NCBI RefSeq assembly: GCF_003946465.1
Contig: NZ_RHOL01000029.1
Coordinates: forward strand, 1-36,192
DNA: 36,192 bases
Source of the DNA: Lacticaseibacillus hegangensis
Lineage (GTDB): Bacteria; Bacillota; Bacilli; Lactobacillales; Lactobacillaceae
Reading direction: 5' to 3'
Part shown: positions 16,091 through 23,713 of the stretch, piece after piece
How the letters are laid out: every line of letters starts with the position of its first letter
Numbering within the stretch: the first letter of the stretch is position 1
Translations under genes and position numbers: made by a program
The notes under the pieces: generated by a model
What the model was told of the DNA's origin: nothing
What the model saw: only the letters and a program-made list of their open reading frames with translations
Database searches by the model: none

Positions 16091-18424
16091 TTACTCGGAG
16101 CGCAGCGCGATCGCCGCGTCCTTCTTGGCCGCCATGCGGGCTGGCACATGGCCGCCCAGCAGGGTCAAGACGGTGGAAATGATGACCAGCACGATGGCGT
16201 GGACTGGATTGAGCACGGCAACGCCTGCCAAGCCGGTGACATTTTCCAACACCACATTGATTGGGAAGGTCAGCGCCCAAGCGACCACGATGCCGAACAA
16301 GCCGGCGCCGATGCCCAGAATGAAGGTCTCGGCGTCAAACACGCGCGTAATGTCCTTCTTCCGCGCGCCCAGGGCCTTGAGCACCCCGATTTCCTTGGTG
16401 CGCTCAATGACTGAGGTGTAGGTCAAGATGGCGATCATGATCATGGAAGTGACCAGCGAGATCCCAGCGAAGGCGACCAGTACATACGTGATCGCATCCA
16501 TCAGGCCACCGGTCATGTCTGAGACGGTGCCGGCCAGGTCGGTGTAAATCACCTTATCAGCTCGCTTGTGGTGCTTGTTCCACTGGTCCAGGTAGCTGAG
16601 CACCTTGTCCTTGAGCTTGAAGGTGGTCGGATAAATCTGGATGGAGATGGGCGTGCTGGTGCCGCCCAAAGTCGTCAGCATCCCCGCGCGCGTCGCCTGG
16701 TCCATCGGCTGGCCGGTCATGACGTTGGCCTGGCTCGCCTTTTGAGCTGCAACGATCGCCGAGTCCTTGTTGTCATTCAGGACCTGCTTGGTCAAAGCCG
16801 AACTGTAAGCGATGCCTGATGACAGCAGCCCATCGGAATTCTTGGACTTCACACGAACAATGCCGCGAATGGTCAGGGTCTTCGTCGACGGCGCCGTTGC
16901 GGCACTACTCAAATCCTGGTTAGGCAGGTAGGTCCCGGTCGGCAGCTTCATGTAGTAGTGGTCGTTAGTGACCAGTTTGACCGTGGTGCCGATCAGGTCG
17001 TTGTAGTTAAACTTCTGCCCTTCCTTGACCGTGAGACCGAGGTTCTTCAAGGCGTTGATGTTGACGTTATTCTTCTTGTCGACCACCAGCACAATGTCTG
17101 TGGCCTTGGTTGGGTAGCGCCCGGCGAGGACCTTGTAATAGGTCTGCAGGAAGGTCTTGCCCGAGCTGGTGCGGCGCACTGGGTAAACCGCGCCGCCGAC
17201 GCCGGTGGACGCAGCCATCATCGAACCGTAATCCGCACTGCTGCTGTCGGGGTTGGCCGTGGAAAAGCTGACAGCCTTATACTTGCCGTCCACCTGGCGA
17301 ATCAGGTTCATGCCCGTACCGTAAGAAACGGCAATATTGCGCGCGTCGGCCGTCGGCATTTTGTCCAGGTAGTCCAGGTAGGACTGACTCAGCTTATTGG
17401 TGTGCTGGGCCTTGTCCGCCGCACTCTTTTCGGCCGTCACCTGCTTCGACTTAGAAAAAGTCTTGGTGTCCGTGCCGGTCATCAGCGAGTTGGTGTCCGT
17501 GCCGGTTTGCGAAATCGTCACCGGCATGGAGGCCATCGCCTCGCTTTGCGTCTTATCGATCTGCTTTTGGAAGCCGTTGGACAAGGCCAGCACCACCGCG
17601 ATGCCGATGATCCCGATGCTGGAGGCAAAAACCGTCAGGAACGTCCGGCCCTTTTTGGTGCGAATGTTGGTCCAGGACAGCTTGAGCGCGGTCAGGTAGC
17701 TCATCTTGGTGCGCTTGAGCTGAAACGCCTCCGCCTTTGCCGCCTCGACGTGCGGGTGCGAATCATGCATGATTTTCCCGTCGGCGAAGTTGATCACGCG
17801 GTCGGCGTACTTCTTGGCCAGATCCGGATTATGCGTGACCATGATGACCAGGCGCTCGCGCGATAGGTCCTGGATGAGCTGCATAATCTCCTCAGAGGTC
17901 TCCGAGTCCAGTGCCCCCGTTGGCTCATCGGCCAGCAGAATCTCCGGGTCGTTAGCGATGGCGCGGGCGATCGCCACGCGCTGCATCTGACCCCCAGACA
18001 GCTGACTGGGCTGCTTGTGCATGTGGTTCTTGAGACCGACCCGGATCAGGGCGTCTTCGGCCCGCTTCTTCTTCTCCGCCGCCGGCACGCCGGACAGGGT
18101 CATCCCCATTTCGACGTTTTCCATGATCGACAGGTGGGTGATCAGGTTGTAGGACTGAAAAATAAAGCCGACCGAGTTATTCCGGTAAGCGTCCCAGTCT
18201 GAGTCCTTGAAATCCTTGGTCGAGCGGCCCTTGATCAGCAGGTCGCCGGAGTCGTAACGGTCGAGGCCGCCGATGATGTTGAGCATCGTGGTCTTCCCCG
18301 AGCCGCTGGGGCCAAGAATGGCAACGAATTCCTGCTTGCGAAACGCGACGGACACGTCATCTTGCGCCTTGGTCAGGGTGTCACCAACGTGGTAGTACTT
18401 TTTAATGTGTTTGAGTTCGAGCAC
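16091..18424 (-). CDS. Fused ABC ATPase and FtsX-type permease (MacB-like)
   Basis: 777-aa one-piece exporter or mechanotransmission ABC protein. The N-terminal ATPase (1-230) has Walker A GPSGSGKT (38-45), signature LSGGQ (142-146), Walker B ILLADE (162-167) and H198. A linker leads to a first membrane helix at about 262-286. A large extracytoplasmic domain of about 350 aa follows, rich in Ser, Thr and Lys. Three helices close the protein (about 645-755, including YTSVIERTKEIGVLKALGA, the FtsX hallmark). The start is GTG at 18422-18424 with GGAGG 7 nt upstream. Antimicrobial peptide export or resistance is common in the family, but no two-component system lies beside it. Confidence 0.9.
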   Translation of the reverse strand: MLELKHIKKYYHVGDTLTKAQDDVSVAFRKQEFVAILGPSGSGKTTMLNIIGGLDRYDSGDLLIKGRSTKDFKDSDWDAYRNNSVGFIFQSYNLITHLSIMENVEMGMTLSGVPAAEKKKRAEDALIRVGLKNHMHKQPSQLSGGQMQRVAIARAIANDPEILLADEPTGALDSETSEEIMQLIQDLSRERLVIMVTHNPDLAKKYADRVINFADGKIMHDSHPHVEAAKAEAFQLKRTKMSYLTALKLSWTNIRTKKGRTFLTVFASSIGIIGIAVVLALSNGFQKQIDKTQSEAMASMPVTISQTGTDTNSLMTGTDTKTFSKSKQVTAEKSAADKAQHTNKLSQSYLDYLDKMPTADARNIAVSYGTGMNLIRQVDGKYKAVSFSTANPDSSSADYGSMMAASTGVGGAVYPVRRTSSGKTFLQTYYKVLAGRYPTKATDIVLVVDKKNNVNINALKNLGLTVKEGQKFNYNDLIGTTVKLVTNDHYYMKLPTGTYLPNQDLSSAATAPSTKTLTIRGIVRVKSKNSDGLLSSGIAYSSALTKQVLNDNKDSAIVAAQKASQANVMTGQPMDQATRAGMLTTLGGTSTPISIQIYPTTFKLKDKVLSYLDQWNKHHKRADKVIYTDLAGTVSDMTGGLMDAITYVLVAFAGISLVTSMIMIAILTYTSVIERTKEIGVLKALGARKKDITRVFDAETFILGIGAGLFGIVVAWALTFPINVVLENVTGLAGVAVLNPVHAIVLVIISTVLTLLGGHVPARMAAKKDAAIALRSE

Positions 18425-18522
18425 AATTTTGCCTCCTAGCCCTTGATGGTTCTAAGCATACGCGTTTGGCAAGGGGTGCGTCACCTTTTTTCGCCGCAGC
18501 GTCGATTACCTTCAGATTATTA

Positions 18523-18535
18523 TGACGGTTCGTCA
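18523..18535. promoter_or_regulatory. Candidate operator upstream of the ABC gene
   Basis: Perfect palindrome TGACG-N3-CGTCA about 100 bp before the GTG start. A further GTGACG (minus strand, about 18480) sits 18 bp before TATGCT and could be the -35. Confidence 0.35.
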
Positions 18536-18578
18536 CATCTTTGGCGTCCGTCGCAAGCCCGATTCTTTTTAAAAATTG

Positions 18579-18606
18579 AAAAAGCCGCGCAGGGGGCTGC
18601 GCGGCT
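18579..18606 (-). terminator. Terminator of the envelope stress operon
   Basis: Minus strand AGCCGCGCAG-CCCC-CTGCGCGGCT followed by TTTTTC. Confidence 0.9.
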
Positions 18607-18626
18607 CGGGGGTTGACAAACGCGGC

Positions 18627-19160
18627 TTAGGCCGGCTGCATATCGCGGTCTAAATCCTTGTCGTCCTTGCTTGCTTTGGCCTTTTCGGCCGCGATTTCAT
18701 CGTCCGTCAGCATATCCTTGACCGTCATTTTCACTTCAGTCACATTCATGCCAGTCATTTGCTTCACGTTCTTGACAATTTCGTCGGTGGCCTGGTCAAA
18801 CACCTTGGGCGCGTCTTCGCCGTAGCGCATCGTCGCGTCCAGTTCCACCTTGACCTTCTGGTTGTCATCCACGTTCACGGCAACGCCAGCTTTCGGGTCG
18901 GCATCCTTGCGCAAAAAGTCGGTCATGTCATGGAACATGCCGCCTTCCAGGCGCAGCAAACCGTCCACGTCGCCCGCGGTGATACCGGCGATTTTTTGGA
19001 TGACCGCATCGTCAAACCGCAACTCCTTCTTTAGTTCTAAGTCGCGGTCTTCATCTGCCATTTCCGGCTTCTTGGCGTCCTGCAGACCCTGATCGCCGTA
19101 CAGATCCGTCGTGCTTTTATCTAAGCGGTTCAAGTGCTTCTTCATGTCTTCGTTAGTCAT
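18627..19160 (-). CDS. Asp23/Gls24 family envelope stress protein (with charged extensions)
   Basis: 177 aa. The Asp23 domain (about 45-150: FDDAVIQKIAGITAGDVDGLL, then VNVDDNQKVKVELDATMRYG) lies between a charged N-terminal extension and a Lys/Asp-rich tail. Asp23 proteins attach under the membrane through AmaP and respond to wall stress. It is the last gene of the operon. The ATG at 19158-19160 has AAAGGAGG; the longer frame upstream is not supported. It follows a second Asp23 gene 60 bp upstream. Confidence 0.9.
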   Translation of the reverse strand: MTNEDMKKHLNRLDKSTTDLYGDQGLQDAKKPEMADEDRDLELKKELRFDDAVIQKIAGITAGDVDGLLRLEGGMFHDMTDFLRKDADPKAGVAVNVDDNQKVKVELDATMRYGEDAPKVFDQATDEIVKNVKQMTGMNVTEVKMTVKDMLTDDEIAAEKAKASKDDKDLDRDMQPA

Positions 19161-19220
19161 CTTGGCCTCCTTTGGCAGCGGCCGAATCAATCGGCCTGTC
19201 AACAGTGGTCGGGTAAGGCG

Positions 19221-19616
19221 TCAAGTCTGGTGCTTCTGCCACTCACTTCTGGTCAAAACATCCGCGACGTGCAAGTTGAGCTCGACCAGCTGCAGGCCGG
19301 TCATGCGCAGCGCCGCGGCTTGCACCGCCGTGATCAGCGCCTCGTGCACGGCCTTGGCGTCAGCGTCGAACTCGAGCAACGCCGTCATGTCAACGGCGAC
19401 CTGGTGCTCGCCCACTTCGGCCTTAATGCCCTTGGTAATTTTCTCATCGCGGCCCAGACTTTCGGCCATTTTGTCAACGACATTGCCGTCCATGGCGAGA
19501 ATTCCCGGGATCTGCTGCGCGCAGATGCCGGCAATCTTCTCCAGGACGTAAGGTTCAAAGGTCAGTTTGGAGCTGGTCGCCGCCGTGGCGCTGGCAGGCG
19601 CGGGCGCAGTTTGCAT
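19221..19616 (-). CDS. Asp23/Gls24 family envelope stress protein
   Basis: 131 aa, shorter than the next Asp23 paralogue. After an Ala/Thr-rich start the core reads EPYVLEKIAGICAQQIPGIL, then VDMTALLEFDADAKAVHEAL and LNLHVADVLT, the family pattern. The ATG at 19614-19616 is preferred to the TTG two codons upstream, since GAGGTG is about 7 nt away. Its ribosome site lies in the end of the DUF2273 gene, so translation is probably coupled. Confidence 0.9.
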   Translation of the reverse strand: MQTAPAPASATAATSSKLTFEPYVLEKIAGICAQQIPGILAMDGNVVDKMAESLGRDEKITKGIKAEVGEHQVAVDMTALLEFDADAKAVHEALITAVQAAALRMTGLQLVELNLHVADVLTRSEWQKHQT

Positions 19617-19622
19617 TGGCAA

Positions 19623-19823
19623 TCACCTCACCTCCCGCCGGCGGTTGACCGCCCCATTTTGGAAAAAGGCCATCAGGTTCGCGCGGCGCGGCCAAAGGTA
19701 CTTTTCAACGGCCCATCCGCCGGTCGCCATCAGCGCGACAAACAACATTCCCAGAAAACCGAAGCGCAGCCAGGCGAGGGCAATGCCGCCGCCAATCAGC
19801 GCGCCTGTCAGGTATTTTGGCAT
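19623..19823 (-). CDS. DUF2273 small membrane protein
   Basis: 66 aa. Two hydrophobic stretches (LTGALIGGGIALAWLRFGF and GMLFVALMATGGWAVEKYLW) precede a basic tail. DUF2273 proteins are regular partners in Asp23 operons and probably help anchor the complex at the membrane. The ATG at 19821-19823 has AAAGGAG; the frame extension upstream overlaps amaP and is rejected. Confidence 0.88.
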   Translation of the reverse strand: MPKYLTGALIGGGIALAWLRFGFLGMLFVALMATGGWAVEKYLWPRRANLMAFFQNGAVNRRREVR

Positions 19824-19839
19824 GGCGTCTCCTTTCTCA

Positions 19840-20379
19840 CTACAGCACCCGGGCGGCATTGCCCGGGGCCTTCGTGCCAGGGTGAAGGTTGACCTTGATC
19901 TTCTTCACCGGAACGCCAAGCAGCCGCTCAAGCTTGCCTTGCGCGGTCGCCTCAATGCCTTCAACTTGCGTCTTCAAGTTGGTGGGCTCAAGGCTGTACG
20001 CATCAATGGTCGCCTGCTTGACCTGCGTCTTGTGCATTGTGGCATCGACAGTGACGCCCTTGACCGGATGTGCGGCGGCGACAGCCTTCGCCACCGCATT
20101 TTCGACCGCCTGCTTGGACACAGACAAGTCGCCGCGGTCATTGGCCAGCACCAGCTTAGTCGTCGTTGACGGCCTCAGCACGGCAACCAGCAGCATGATC
20201 AAGAACGCGAGGCCGACAAACGCAGCCAGGCCGAACAGGACCCAGTGCGCCGGCTGCCAGTACAGCAAAAGCCAGGTGCGAACCCCGGCGAGCGGCCAGG
20301 TCAACGCCATGACGGCTAGCGCCTGGACGAGCCCGATGATGGCCACCAGGCCGAGGCCTGCTTTGGTCAGTGGTCGCAT
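19840..20379 (-). CDS. amaP: Alkaline shock response membrane anchor protein AmaP
   Basis: 179 aa. Two N-terminal helices (about 8-32 and 38-67) are followed by a cytosolic domain with SVSKQAVENAVAKAVAAAHP and KLERLLGVPVKKIKVNLHP, as in AmaP. The protein anchors Asp23 to the membrane. AAGGAGGG precedes the ATG. It is second in the operon, 26 bp behind glsB. Confidence 0.9.
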   Translation of the reverse strand: MRPLTKAGLGLVAIIGLVQALAVMALTWPLAGVRTWLLLYWQPAHWVLFGLAAFVGLAFLIMLLVAVLRPSTTTKLVLANDRGDLSVSKQAVENAVAKAVAAAHPVKGVTVDATMHKTQVKQATIDAYSLEPTNLKTQVEGIEATAQGKLERLLGVPVKKIKVNLHPGTKAPGNAARVL

Positions 20380-20405
20380 CGTCTTCCCTCCTTCAGCCGC
20401 CGCGG

Positions 20406-20672
20406 TCAGGCGCGGTCACGCTTCTTGCCGAGGGTGCCGATCAGCAGCGAAACGATGAGCACGACCACGATTGCACCGATGATTGCCGGAATCACGGCCA
20501 TCCCGGCGACATTCGGCCCCCAGTTGCCGAGCAGGCTGCCACCCACCCAGGCCCCAACGAGCCCGCCGATGATATTCCCGATCCACCCACCTGGCAGATC
20601 GCGGCCGACGATCATCGAACCGATTGCACCAATCACTGCCCCAATAATGAGGACCCAGATCAGATGTAACAT
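20406..20672 (-). CDS. GlsB/YeaQ/YmgE family stress response membrane protein
   Basis: 88 aa, two or three hydrophobic helices with the Gly-rich family pattern (GAVIGAIGSMIVGRDLPGG, then NIIGGLVGAWVGG). First gene of the glsB-amaP-DUF2273-asp23-asp23 operon. The ATG at 20670-20672 follows AAGGGAG, which lies immediately behind a long hairpin in the leader. Longer upstream frames run through the hairpins and are rejected. Confidence 0.9.
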   Translation of the reverse strand: MLHLIWVLIIGAVIGAIGSMIVGRDLPGGWIGNIIGGLVGAWVGGSLLGNWGPNVAGMAVIPAIIGAIVVVLIVSLLIGTLGKKRDRA

Positions 20673-20692
20673 AGTTCCCACTCCCTTCAGTG

Positions 20693-20852
20693 GATTGTCG
20701 AGATGGCCGCACCACTCTGGCACTGCACCATCCGCTGTCAACAATCGAGAGCGGCCGCCCGCGTTGCCTAGGACGAGCGCGGTCGCATTAGCACCGGAAA
20801 AGCGGTTCTTCCGGCTCCTCGGGGATACTTTGTGGCAGGGCTCTCCCCTGCC
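20693..20852 (-). promoter_or_regulatory. Structured leader of the envelope stress operon
   Basis: Three hairpins on the minus strand. GGCAGG/CCTGCC lies at 20834-20852, CCGGAA/TTCCGG at 20794-20814, and a long nested one at 20693-20746. The long one pairs GATTGTTGA with TCGACAATC (one wobble) and GATGG with CCATC, with a further apical helix. It ends about 10 nt before the ribosome site of glsB. The promoter probably lies in the AT-rich stretch 20855-20935. Confidence 0.55.
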
Positions 20853-20936
20853 TAATATAAGCGTAACTGAATATATCGGCCTTGCGCAATGAATATGATT
20901 ATTAAAATAATCAACTATCACTTATATTTGAGGCGA

Positions 20937-21620
20937 TCAGCGCCACGCCAGGTGACTGAGCACGTTCATCCCCAGTGCGACCAGAACCAGCAAACCGGCG
21001 ACCCAGCCCGCCAGCACATTCAGGCTCACCCAGGTCAAAAGGCCAGCGGGGGCCACAAGCCTCACCAGTCCAGCTGCCGCCAGCAGCAGCACCGCAAACA
21101 CCGGCAGCCCGCGCATCATCGTGCGCAGATCGGCGCTCGACAGGCTGGCTCCGAAACTCAGGAGCAGCGTGAGCAGCAGCCATGCGCCGACCCACGGCCA
21201 GGCCGGCATCATCGTACCCAGCCCGACCAGAGCCAGCGGCTGCCCCGGCCAAAACGCCCGCTTGCCGATGACCAGAACCACCGCACCGAACGTCCACACC
21301 GGCGCGCCGCCGGCAAAAAACAACCCCAGGCGCTGCCACAAGGAATGTTTGTTGAAACTGAACGTCACGTGCCCGGCCGCGCGCCGATCTGCGCTTTGGT
21401 GCACCGAGAATTCTTGAATCTGAAGACCAAACAGGCGGCCCACCAGCGCGTGCGCCGTTTCGTGAACCCACAGTCCCGGCAACATCTGCCACAACTGTGC
21501 GTTCGACTTGCCGGTCACATTGACGATATGCTGAATAGTTCGGGCGTTGATCCAGGATAAAATGATGGCGAAGGCGAGCAGGATCACCAGTGTGCCCCCG
21601 ACGGTTTGCAGATAGATCAC
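20937..21620 (-). CDS. M50-like membrane metalloprotease homologue (HETAH)
   Basis: 227 aa, mostly hydrophobic, about five or six helices. HETAH at residues 53-57 (GLWVHETAHALVGRLFG) fits the HExxH zinc motif of M50-type intramembrane proteases. D164 (SSADLRTM) might be the third ligand, though no NPxxDG motif is seen. A soluble loop (about 66-97) includes RRAAGHVTFSFN. The start is GTG at 21618-21620, with AAAGGGGG 7 nt upstream. It lies upstream of the stress operon on the same strand, 264 bp away. Protease activity is inferred from the motif only. Confidence 0.65.
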   Translation of the reverse strand: MIYLQTVGGTLVILLAFAIILSWINARTIQHIVNVTGKSNAQLWQMLPGLWVHETAHALVGRLFGLQIQEFSVHQSADRRAAGHVTFSFNKHSLWQRLGLFFAGGAPVWTFGAVVLVIGKRAFWPGQPLALVGLGTMMPAWPWVGAWLLLTLLLSFGASLSSADLRTMMRGLPVFAVLLLAAAGLVRLVAPAGLLTWVSLNVLAGWVAGLLVLVALGMNVLSHLAWR

Positions 21621-21703
21621 CAGATGACCCCCTTTCGGTTTATTTTGGCCATTGTACCACGCCGGCCAGGCGCCTTTGGCCGAATCCAGTGCCCCCCGGC
21701 CAG

Positions 21704-21732
21704 TTGACAGCAATTCAGCTTTAGCGCAGAAT
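21704..21732 (+). promoter_or_regulatory. Promoter of the tRNA gene
   Basis: Perfect TTGACA (21704-21709), 17-bp spacer, CAGAAT (21727-21732). Transcription would start about 4 nt before the tRNA. Confidence 0.7.
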
Positions 21733-21742
21733 TATCGTATTC

Positions 21743-21816
21743 GCGCTCTTAGCTCAGCAGGATAGAGCAACTGCCTCCTAAGCAGAAGATCATCGGTTCG
21801 ATTCCGATAGAGCGCA
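21743..21816 (+). tRNA. tRNA-Arg (CCU)
   Basis: 74-nt cloverleaf. The acceptor stem GCGCTCT/AGAGCGC, the D arm GCTC/GAGC, and the T arm ATCGG-TTCGATT-CCGAT are all paired. The anticodon loop CTCCTAA gives anticodon CCT (21777-21779), reading AGG. The outermost anticodon-stem pair is A-A. The 3' CCA is not encoded. It is a single-gene unit with its own promoter and terminator. Confidence 0.95.
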
Positions 21817-21832
21817 GCACCGAACTAAAGCG

Positions 21833-21862
21833 AGACCAGAAATCTAATTTCTGGTCTTTTTT
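21833..21862 (+). terminator. Terminator of the tRNA gene
   Basis: AGACCAGAAAT-CTA-ATTTCTGGTCT followed by six T in total. Confidence 0.92.
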
Positions 21863-21871
21863 GATGTAATT

Positions 21872-21895
21872 AAAAAGACCCGCCTGAGCGAGCCC
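21872..21895 (-). terminator. Terminator of the DUF3284 gene
   Basis: Minus strand GCTCGC-TCAG-GCGGGT followed by CTTTTT; short stem with one wobble. Confidence 0.5.
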
Positions 21896-21902
21896 CATTT
21901 TG

Positions 21903-22328
21903 TTATTCACCGTCTTGATACGACGCGGCAACCGAGTCCCACATTTTCTTCATGCGGCGCTTCTTGCTCCAGCCGATCAGGATCATCATGATCGTGTTGT
22001 TGGTTTTCTTGATGTCATCGGCATACTCGGCGTTTTCGTGATAGACGACATCGGTCTTGTCGTCCTCTGTGCCGGCCAGATCGTAGCGCGTGTGATAAGT
22101 ATCACCGCCGGCAATCGTATCGAAGGCGTAAGTTTGATTTTGCACCAGCTTCGAGATTTTGATCCGAATCGTGCCGCGCGCGCCAACCGACTTCTTGTAT
22201 TCAAAACCCGCCAGCTGGGCAAACGTCAAGTCTTGCCCGGTTTCGTGCTTAATGTCGTACAGCACCGAATCGATCAGTTTTTGATAGAAAAATGACACGG
22301 GTGCATCAACAGTACTGGTTACTTTCAT
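21903..22328 (-). CDS. DUF3284 domain protein
   Basis: 141 aa. The sequence starts MKVTSTVDAPVSFFYQKLID and ends with GWSKKRRMKKMWDSV, the pattern of DUF3284 proteins of lactobacilli, which are probably START/SRPBCC-like and of unknown ligand. In other genomes they often neighbour PTS or beta-glucoside genes; none is here. The ATG at 22326-22328 follows GGAGG; a longer upstream frame is not supported. Confidence 0.85.
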   Translation of the reverse strand: MKVTSTVDAPVSFFYQKLIDSVLYDIKHETGQDLTFAQLAGFEYKKSVGARGTIRIKISKLVQNQTYAFDTIAGGDTYHTRYDLAGTEDDKTDVVYHENAEYADDIKKTNNTIMMILIGWSKKRRMKKMWDSVAASYQDGE

Positions 22329-22409
22329 TAAAAAGGCCTCCGAATATTCGCGCACATCGCGTTGTCTATACCACTATTATCAGCTAATGGCAGCGCTGAC
22401 GCAAGGGGG

Positions 22410-23705
22410 CTAAGGTTTTCGCCGCTTGCCCTTGTTCTTGCGATCCCGCAGCCGATTCTTGTGGTGTTTCTTCCTCACCGGTGCGGCCTTGACCGCTTCA
22501 GCCGGCTGGGTGGCAGCCACTGGCGCTACCGCCTGAGCCGGTGCCACCATCGTTGCAGTCCGCGGCGCCTTGGCAAGTTTGGGTGCCGCTGCTTCTTCCT
22601 TCGGCGCTTCCGTGGACATTTTGCCGTCGTTCAGGTAGCCGCGCACGATGTCGTACTGCGGCACCAACTTGCGCAAATCGCGCAGGTCGTGGTCGTCGCC
22701 CAGCGTCACCACCATCCCCTTGGCGCCCATGCGGCCAGTCCGGCCGGCGCGGTGAATGTAGGCCTCCGCGCGGGTTGGCGTCTGGTAATTGATCACGGCG
22801 GGCAGGTGCGGAATGTCAAGCCCGCGCCCGGCCAAGTCCGTGACCAGCAGCAACCTCACCTTGCCCTTGCGAAACGCGTTCAAGGCGTTGGCGCGCGTCG
22901 TCGAGCGGTCGGTGCGGTTCAGCACCGCGAATTTGACGCTTTGGTGGCTGAGTGTGCGCGCAACTTTCATCATCACGGCGTTTTGGTTGAAGAACACCAA
23001 GGCCTGGAACTTGTCCAGGTGCGCCAGGTGCCGCAGCCAGACCTCGCGATGCGCGTTGTCGGTTTGCACAAAATAATGCATGACCGCGCCTTGGGTGTGG
23101 TCGATATCGCGCACGTCAAAGATTTCCACTTCCTGGCCGAACTCTTTGGCCAGGTCCTTGAACAGCGGACTTTCCGTCGCGCTGAAAAAGGTCAGCTGAA
23201 CGTCTTCCGGCGCGGCCTGGGCCAGCTCGCGGACCTGACTGAGGCCCGGCTCGCGCAGCATTTCATCCGCCTCGTCAATGACGATGGTCTTCAGCGTGGC
23301 CAGCTTGAGGCGCCGCGATTCCACGAGCTCCAGCAGCCGCCCAGCCGTGGCAATGATCACCTCGGGCTTCTCCTTGAGCTGTTCGAGCTGGCGCTTCACA
23401 TTCGCCGAGCCGGTCACCCCGACTAGGTGCAGGCCGGCCGCCTGGGTGTAGGGCCGAAGCACGTCACGGGTCTGAATCGCCAGCTCTTGGGACGGGCTGA
23501 CCACCAGCAGCTGCAACCCCGCGCCTGGCGTGGTCTGCTCGAGCAGCGGCAGCGCAAAGGCCAGCGTTTTGCCTGAACCGGTCGGGGCCAGCCCAACCAG
23601 CGACCGCCCGTCCTTAAGCGGCTGATAAACTTGTTCCTGAATTGGCGTTTCGGCCTTGAAGCCGGAAGCGTCCCACAGGGGTTGAAACATCGAAGCTATT
23701 GGCAT
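22410..23705 (-). CDS. DEAD-box ATP-dependent RNA helicase
   Basis: 431 aa. Core motifs in order: Q motif (PIQEQVYQPL, 21-30), Walker A APTGSGKT (40-47), PSQELA (71-76), TAGR (120-123, usually TPGR), DEAD (144-147), SAT (175-177), VTDLAGRGLD and HRAGRTGR. The tail (about 370-431) is Ala/Pro-rich and ends in a very basic RKKHHKNRLRDRKNKGK stretch for RNA binding. It probably works in ribosome assembly or RNA turnover. Its ribosome site AGGAGA overlaps the stop codon of the oxidoreductase gene 8 bp upstream, so the two are coupled. Confidence 0.93.
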   Translation of the reverse strand: MPIASMFQPLWDASGFKAETPIQEQVYQPLKDGRSLVGLAPTGSGKTLAFALPLLEQTTPGAGLQLLVVSPSQELAIQTRDVLRPYTQAAGLHLVGVTGSANVKRQLEQLKEKPEVIIATAGRLLELVESRRLKLATLKTIVIDEADEMLREPGLSQVRELAQAAPEDVQLTFFSATESPLFKDLAKEFGQEVEIFDVRDIDHTQGAVMHYFVQTDNAHREVWLRHLAHLDKFQALVFFNQNAVMMKVARTLSHQSVKFAVLNRTDRSTTRANALNAFRKGKVRLLLVTDLAGRGLDIPHLPAVINYQTPTRAEAYIHRAGRTGRMGAKGMVVTLGDDHDLRDLRKLVPQYDIVRGYLNDGKMSTEAPKEEAAAPKLAKAPRTATMVAPAQAVAPVAATQPAEAVKAAPVRKKHHKNRLRDRKNKGKRRKP

Positions 23706-23713
23706 GTTGTCTC

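Noticed and set aside
16958-17866. 302-codon plus-strand frame inside the ABC gene
   Set aside because: Shadow of the ABC protein; no family pattern.
21743-21862. tRNA-Arg as an integration site
   Set aside because: No integrase, no direct repeat of the tRNA 3' end and an intact terminator nearby; nothing points to an island.
21749-21931. 60-codon minus-strand frame over the tRNA
   Set aside because: Falls on a full cloverleaf and its terminator; no ribosome site.
22362-23426. 354-codon plus-strand frame opposite the helicase gene
   Set aside because: Antisense shadow in a GC-rich gene. The minus-strand frame has every DEAD-box motif; this one has none, with low-complexity Arg/His/Gln content.
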